Assembly (NCBI GenBank): GCA_025463005.1
Contig: JAOAPR010000065.1
Span: 1 to 64,000, forward strand
DNA from: Bryobacterales bacterium
GTDB lineage: Bacteria; Acidobacteriota; Terriglobia; Bryobacterales; Bryobacteraceae
Reading direction: 5' to 3'
Length of the DNA stretch: 64,000 nt
In this document: positions 59,944 to 64,000 of the stretch, piece after piece
How positions within the stretch are numbered: position 1 is the first letter of the stretch
Layout: the number at the start of each line of letters is the position of its first letter
The notes under the pieces: generated by a model
The model's input: only the letters and a program-made list of their open reading frames with translations
Databases searched by the model: none
Told to the model about the DNA's origin: nothing
Position numbers and translations under genes: made by a program

Positions 59944-60711
59944 TTGCTCGACATCCTAAAACCTGCAGTCGAGGCGTTTCAGGACTTTGTTTTGCTGAGT
60001 GTACGGGCGGTCCGGAATATTTTCCGCAGCCCCCACTACGGCGACGATATTCTGATCCAGATGGACGTGATTGGAGTCGGATCACTATTCATCGTTTCTC
60101 TCATCGGGCTGTTCACTGGTATTGTCATGGCTCTGCAGATGGCGCGCGCGCTCACCATCTACGGCGCGCAAGACCAGGTCGGACAGATCGTCTCCATCAC
60201 CCTGGTGCGCGAGCTGGGCCCCGTGCTGACCGCCGTGCTGGTGGCCGGCCGCAACGCCAGCGGTATCGCCAGCGAACTGGGCTCCATGAAAGTTACCGAG
60301 CAGATCGATGCAATGCGCGCTCTGGGCACCGATCCCATCCAGAAGCTGGTGACGCCGCGGCTGATCGCCACGGCTGTCGTACTGCCCTTGCTGACCATCA
60401 TTTCGGATTTCATCGGGCTGGCTGGCGGATACTTCATCGCCAGCACCATGCTGGGTCTCACCTTTTCCGAATACTGGACTTCGGCTTGGCAGGTTCTGGA
60501 ATACAACGATCTGGCACAGGGTTTGATCAAGCCATTCGTGTTCGCCGTGGTGATTGCTCTGGTGGGGTGTTTCTACGGCATGCGGACCAGCGGTGGAACC
60601 CAGGGCGTGGGACGGTCCACCACGAGTGCCGTGGTCAGTTCGTCCGTTTGGATCTTTGTGCTGACGGCGTTCATCACCTACGTCTGGAACCGTGCGTTTG
60701 CAAAACAGTGA
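59944..60711 (+). CDS. mlaE: MlaE-type ABC transporter permease
   Basis: 3' part of ORF 59179..60711; TTG start at 59944 after GGGGGA. LVRELGPVLTAVLVAGRNASGIASELGSMKVTEQIDAMRALGTDPIQKLVTPRLIAT. Confidence 0.93.
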   Translation: MLDILKPAVEAFQDFVLLSVRAVRNIFRSPHYGDDILIQMDVIGVGSLFIVSLIGLFTGIVMALQMARALTIYGAQDQVGQIVSITLVRELGPVLTAVLVAGRNASGIASELGSMKVTEQIDAMRALGTDPIQKLVTPRLIATAVVLPLLTIISDFIGLAGGYFIASTMLGLTFSEYWTSAWQVLEYNDLAQGLIKPFVFAVVIALVGCFYGMRTSGGTQGVGRSTTSAVVSSSVWIFVLTAFITYVWNRAFAKQ

Positions 60712-61562
60712 CACCTTCCGATTCCACCATCCTGCGTTTCGAAGACGTCAGCCTGCATTTCGGCGCAACACCGGCGCTCGATCACGTGTCCTTCGAGATG
60801 CAACCCGGCCAGACCTTCGTAATCCAGGGAGCCGCCGGCAGCGGAAAGACCATACTGCTCAAGGTGGCCGTGGGTCTGGTGCGGCCCGATTCCGGGCGCG
60901 TGTGGCTTTTCGGTCAGGAGATCACTCACCTCCGCGAACAGGACCTGTTCGACCTGCGGACCCGCGTAGGAATCCTGTTTCAGGAGGGTGGATTATTCGA
61001 TTCGCTCACGGTGGCCGAGAACGTCGCGTACCCGCTGATCAACCGGCGGATCCTGCACCACGCCGTCAAGGGCAGCTCCAACGGCAACGGCGACCCGGCC
61101 ATTGAGGAACGCGTGCGCGAAACCCTGCGCTTCGTGGAATTGGAGGAAACCTTGGATAAGTTCCCGAACGAGCTATCCGGAGGGATGCGGCGCCGGGTCG
61201 GGATCGCCCGCGCGGTGGTGACAGAGCCTGCTCTGGTGCTCTACGACTCGCCCACGGCCGGTCTCGACCCCATCACGGCCTACACCATCATCTCCCTGAT
61301 CCTCAAGGAGCGCGACCAGCGCAATACCGCCACCATCATGGTTACGCATCGCTTTCAAGACGGGCACCTTATGGCGAACTTTCGCTACAATCCCAACAGT
61401 GGCCAGATCGAGCGGGCAGCCGGCGGAAGCAACTCCGGCCAGATGAGCACTAAATTCCTGGTCATGAACGCCGGACGCCTTGTTTTCGAAGGAACTGAAT
61501 CTGAAATGCAGGCTACGCAGGACCCGTATGTCCGCAAGTTTCTGCGCCTGGGAGGCGCCTGA
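60708..61562 (+). CDS. mlaF: MlaF-type ABC transporter ATP-binding protein
   Basis: GTG at 60708 overlapping the mlaE stop (GTGA); VIQGAAGSGKTILLKVAVGLVRPDSGRV Walker A; LSGGMRRRVGIARAVVTEPALVLYDSPTAGLDPITA. Confidence 0.93.
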   Translation: MTPSDSTILRFEDVSLHFGATPALDHVSFEMQPGQTFVIQGAAGSGKTILLKVAVGLVRPDSGRVWLFGQEITHLREQDLFDLRTRVGILFQEGGLFDSLTVAENVAYPLINRRILHHAVKGSSNGNGDPAIEERVRETLRFVELEETLDKFPNELSGGMRRRVGIARAVVTEPALVLYDSPTAGLDPITAYTIISLILKERDQRNTATIMVTHRFQDGHLMANFRYNPNSGQIERAAGGSNSGQMSTKFLVMNAGRLVFEGTESEMQATQDPYVRKFLRLGGA

Positions 61563-61567
61563 GCGCG

Positions 61568-62644
61568 ATGCCTACAACAAAAAAAACGACGTGGGCCCAG
61601 CTCAAAGTGGGCATTATGGCCATCGTCGCGCTGCTTCTCCTGGCCGCGCTGATCATCCTCATGTCCAGCAGTAACCCGCTGTTCCGGAGAACCTCGGACG
61701 TCTACACATACCTGCCCGACTCAGTCGCCATGACCGAGGGTGCCACGCCAGTCCGGCTGAATGGCATCCTGATCGGCAAAGTGAAGAAGATAGAGCTTTC
61801 GGGTTCGTCCGACCCCAACCGCGTTGTGAGACTCACGCTCAGCATTTATGACGATGCTCTGAGCCTGGTGCCGGTAGACTCGGAGGCCAAGCTCGCGCAG
61901 CAGAACCTGCTGGGCAGCCGCTACGTCAACATTAAGAAAGGAACTAGCCCCCAGACCATTCGGCCCGGAGCCGAAATTCCCAGTGCCGAAACTCCCGAAA
62001 TCGAGGATTTGTTCCAGCAAAGCTCCTCGACGCTGGCCGCCTTGCAGAATATCCTGGAGCGAGTAAACCGCATTGTCGGCCAAGTCGAAGGCGGCCAGGG
62101 CACCATCGGCGCGCTTTTGAACGACCCCACGCTCTACAACCGCTTTGTCGCAATCACGAATGACGTCAAAGAGCTGACCACCGCTCTGAACGCGCAAGAC
62201 AGCACCATGGGACGGCTGATCCATGAGGATACGCTGTATCAGGACTTCCGCGGTACAGCGGCCCGGATCAACAGTATGCTGGACGGCCTCAACGCCGGCC
62301 AGGGCACCGCCGGCAAGCTCCTCAAGGACGAGGCTATGTACGACGAGCTTCGCGCGGCAATCGGCGACGTTCGCGACACCATCGCGCGCGTCAATCGCGG
62401 CGACGGTACCGTCGGGAAGCTGCTCAATAGCAGCGAAATGCACGACCAGTTGATCGCCACCATCGGCAAGCTGGATGGCGTACTGGATAAAGTCAACACT
62501 GGCAATGGAACCATCGGACGGCTGTTGAACGATCCGGCCTTGTATGAAGGCCTCGACTCGACCACGCGCGAGATGCAAGGTCTGCTCAAAGACTTCCGCG
62601 CGAATCCTTCCAAGTTCATGCAAATTCGCCTGCGGCTGTTCTAG
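61568..62644 (+). CDS. mlaD: MlaD/MCE domain-containing protein
   Basis: 358 aa; N-terminal TM anchor; VYTYLPDSVAMTEGATPVRLNGILIGKVKKIELSGSSDPNRVVRLTLSI; five C-terminal 34-aa repeats. Confidence 0.92.
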   Translation: MPTTKKTTWAQLKVGIMAIVALLLLAALIILMSSSNPLFRRTSDVYTYLPDSVAMTEGATPVRLNGILIGKVKKIELSGSSDPNRVVRLTLSIYDDALSLVPVDSEAKLAQQNLLGSRYVNIKKGTSPQTIRPGAEIPSAETPEIEDLFQQSSSTLAALQNILERVNRIVGQVEGGQGTIGALLNDPTLYNRFVAITNDVKELTTALNAQDSTMGRLIHEDTLYQDFRGTAARINSMLDGLNAGQGTAGKLLKDEAMYDELRAAIGDVRDTIARVNRGDGTVGKLLNSSEMHDQLIATIGKLDGVLDKVNTGNGTIGRLLNDPALYEGLDSTTREMQGLLKDFRANPSKFMQIRLRLF

Positions 62645-63430
62645 GTGGTCCGGATCTTAATCGTCAACGCGGATGACTTCGGCTTTACGCGCGATGTCAA
62701 TGCTGGAATCCTGGAGGCGCATCGCAACGGAATCCTGACCGCTACCACTTTGATGGCCACCGGAGAGGCGTTTGACGATGCCGTACGGCTCGCCAAGGAA
62801 ACACCGTCGCTCGATATCGGCTGCCACCTGGTGCTGGTCGGGGCCCCCGGATTTCCACTCACCATCCCGCAACTGTTGCGGGCCGTGGCTCTCGGGCGCA
62901 TCCAGATCTATGACGAACTTGTCCGGCAGGTGCGGCGTATTTTCGATGCGGGCTTGAACCCGACCCATTTGGATACTCATAAGCACACGCACTTGCTTCC
63001 TCCCGTACTCGAAGCCGTGGCCCGCATCTCCGAGGAGTTTCGGATCCCGTGGGTGCGGCGCCCGTTTGATTTTCCGCTCCAGCCGGGCGGGGTAGGATGG
63101 ACCAACCGGCTCATGCGGCTGATGAATGGGCGCTTTCGCTCCGCGCTCGCGCGTCATCACTGCCGTTCAACGGATTGGTTTGCGGGATTCCGGCTCACAG
63201 GCAGCTATCAAAGCGGCGATCTCGCCGAGCTGATTAGAGCGCTTCCGGAAGGCGTGACCGAGTTCATGTGCCATCCGGGCCGCTGCGGCGCGGATCTGCG
63301 TTCGGCACGCACTCGCCTCAAGGAAAGCCGGGAACAAGAGCTGCGCGCGCTTATCGCGCCTGAAATTCGGACGATCCTGACCGAAGCCGGAGTGAAACTC
63401 GCCAACTTTCGCGACCTCAGCGAAGTGTGA
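62645..63430 (+). CDS. ChbG/HpnK (YdjC-like) deacetylase
   Basis: 261 aa, GTG start; RILIVNADDFGFTRDVNAGILEAHRNGILTATTLMATG; GCHLVLVG; PTHLDTHKHTHLLPPVLEAVARI; EFMCHPG. Confidence 0.92.
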   Translation: MVRILIVNADDFGFTRDVNAGILEAHRNGILTATTLMATGEAFDDAVRLAKETPSLDIGCHLVLVGAPGFPLTIPQLLRAVALGRIQIYDELVRQVRRIFDAGLNPTHLDTHKHTHLLPPVLEAVARISEEFRIPWVRRPFDFPLQPGGVGWTNRLMRLMNGRFRSALARHHCRSTDWFAGFRLTGSYQSGDLAELIRALPEGVTEFMCHPGRCGADLRSARTRLKESREQELRALIAPEIRTILTEAGVKLANFRDLSEV

Positions 63431-63998
63431 GGTGCAGAGTTTCCCTGGACTGGATCAGGTATCCAACGAAGTAAGTCAGATTGTAGCCGGCGTGTAGCAG
63501 CGCGGCTGCCGCAGTCGACCCGCTCTTGTAGCGCGCGTATCCAAACGCCACACCTGCTAATCCGATCAACAACAGGTGCTTCCAGGACCACATGTATTGC
63601 GGACCGTGCAGCAGCGCGAATCCCGTCGCGGCCAGGATTATGGCAGGCCACGCGCCCAGCACGCGATGCAGCAGAGGCTGCAGGAATCCTCGAAACAGCA
63701 ACTCTTCGAACAAAGGGCCAAGCACGACTGCAAAGAATGCGACCAGGAAGAGCGATCCGCGTCCGGAAATCAGGTTTTCGACCGGCGTGGGAATCTCGGG
63801 CGCGCCTAGCGCTACACCTAGCGTGGAAAGTCCGATGGCCAGGGCCGGTCCGCCGAAAACGCACCACCACGCTCCTCGCTCCGGCGGCACCCATCCCAGC
63901 GACTGCCACAAGGGCCGTCTGTAACGGACGGTGATCACCATGTAGAGCGCGCCGATCAGAAGCGCGTAAATTGCGCTCTGGAAAGCCAGCGCGCGCAC
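63417..63998 (-). CDS. CPBP-family intramembrane glutamic endopeptidase (5' end probably beyond the window)
   Basis: 193 aa in window; GPLFEELLFRGFLQPLLHRVLG EExxxR motif, GFALLHGPQYMWSW, AALLHAGYNLTYF. Confidence 0.88.
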   Translation of the reverse strand: MRALAFQSAIYALLIGALYMVITVRYRRPLWQSLGWVPPERGAWWCVFGGPALAIGLSTLGVALGAPEIPTPVENLISGRGSLFLVAFFAVVLGPLFEELLFRGFLQPLLHRVLGAWPAIILAATGFALLHGPQYMWSWKHLLLIGLAGVAFGYARYKSGSTAAAALLHAGYNLTYFVGYLIQSRETLHLTLR

Positions 63999-64000
63999 GG

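Overview
A 64 kb chromosomal window with high GC that reads like an Acidobacteriota genome, probably Solibacter/Bryobacter-like. That placement is inferred from gene content: VWFA-related protein, Oar-like TonB receptor, DUF1501/DUF1800, DUF1592/DUF1552 and many quinoproteins. Housekeeping blocks are purQ-purL-purF, tRNA-Arg(ACG), lepA, ribH-nusB-rRNA/tRNA methyltransferase, and an Mla-type mlaE-mlaF-mlaD set. Accessory blocks are: (i) an exported oxidation block at 0-6.6 kb (DUF1501, DUF1800, beta-propeller, sugar dehydrogenase, multicopper oxidase); (ii) a decayed tyrosine integrase abutting the tRNA-Arg; (iii) two divergent tripartite efflux systems, EmrAB/TolC-like and MdtABC/OMF-like, at 20.7-34.8 kb; (iv) a 16 kb island at 38.4-54.4 kb with four quinoprotein-type beta-propeller dehydrogenases, a metallo-beta-lactamase-fold protein lacking one metal site, a diheme-type DUF1592 protein, a DUF1552 protein, an exported ankyrin protein and a DUF1080 protein; (v) a Phd/VapC-type toxin-antitoxin pair with a perfect palindromic operator touching its start codon. 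The best candidate for an under-described system is the 38-54 kb exported quinoprotein/heme/MBL island. No CRISPR array, rRNA or intact transposase was recognised. All family assignments are from reading protein motifs; no database search was run.
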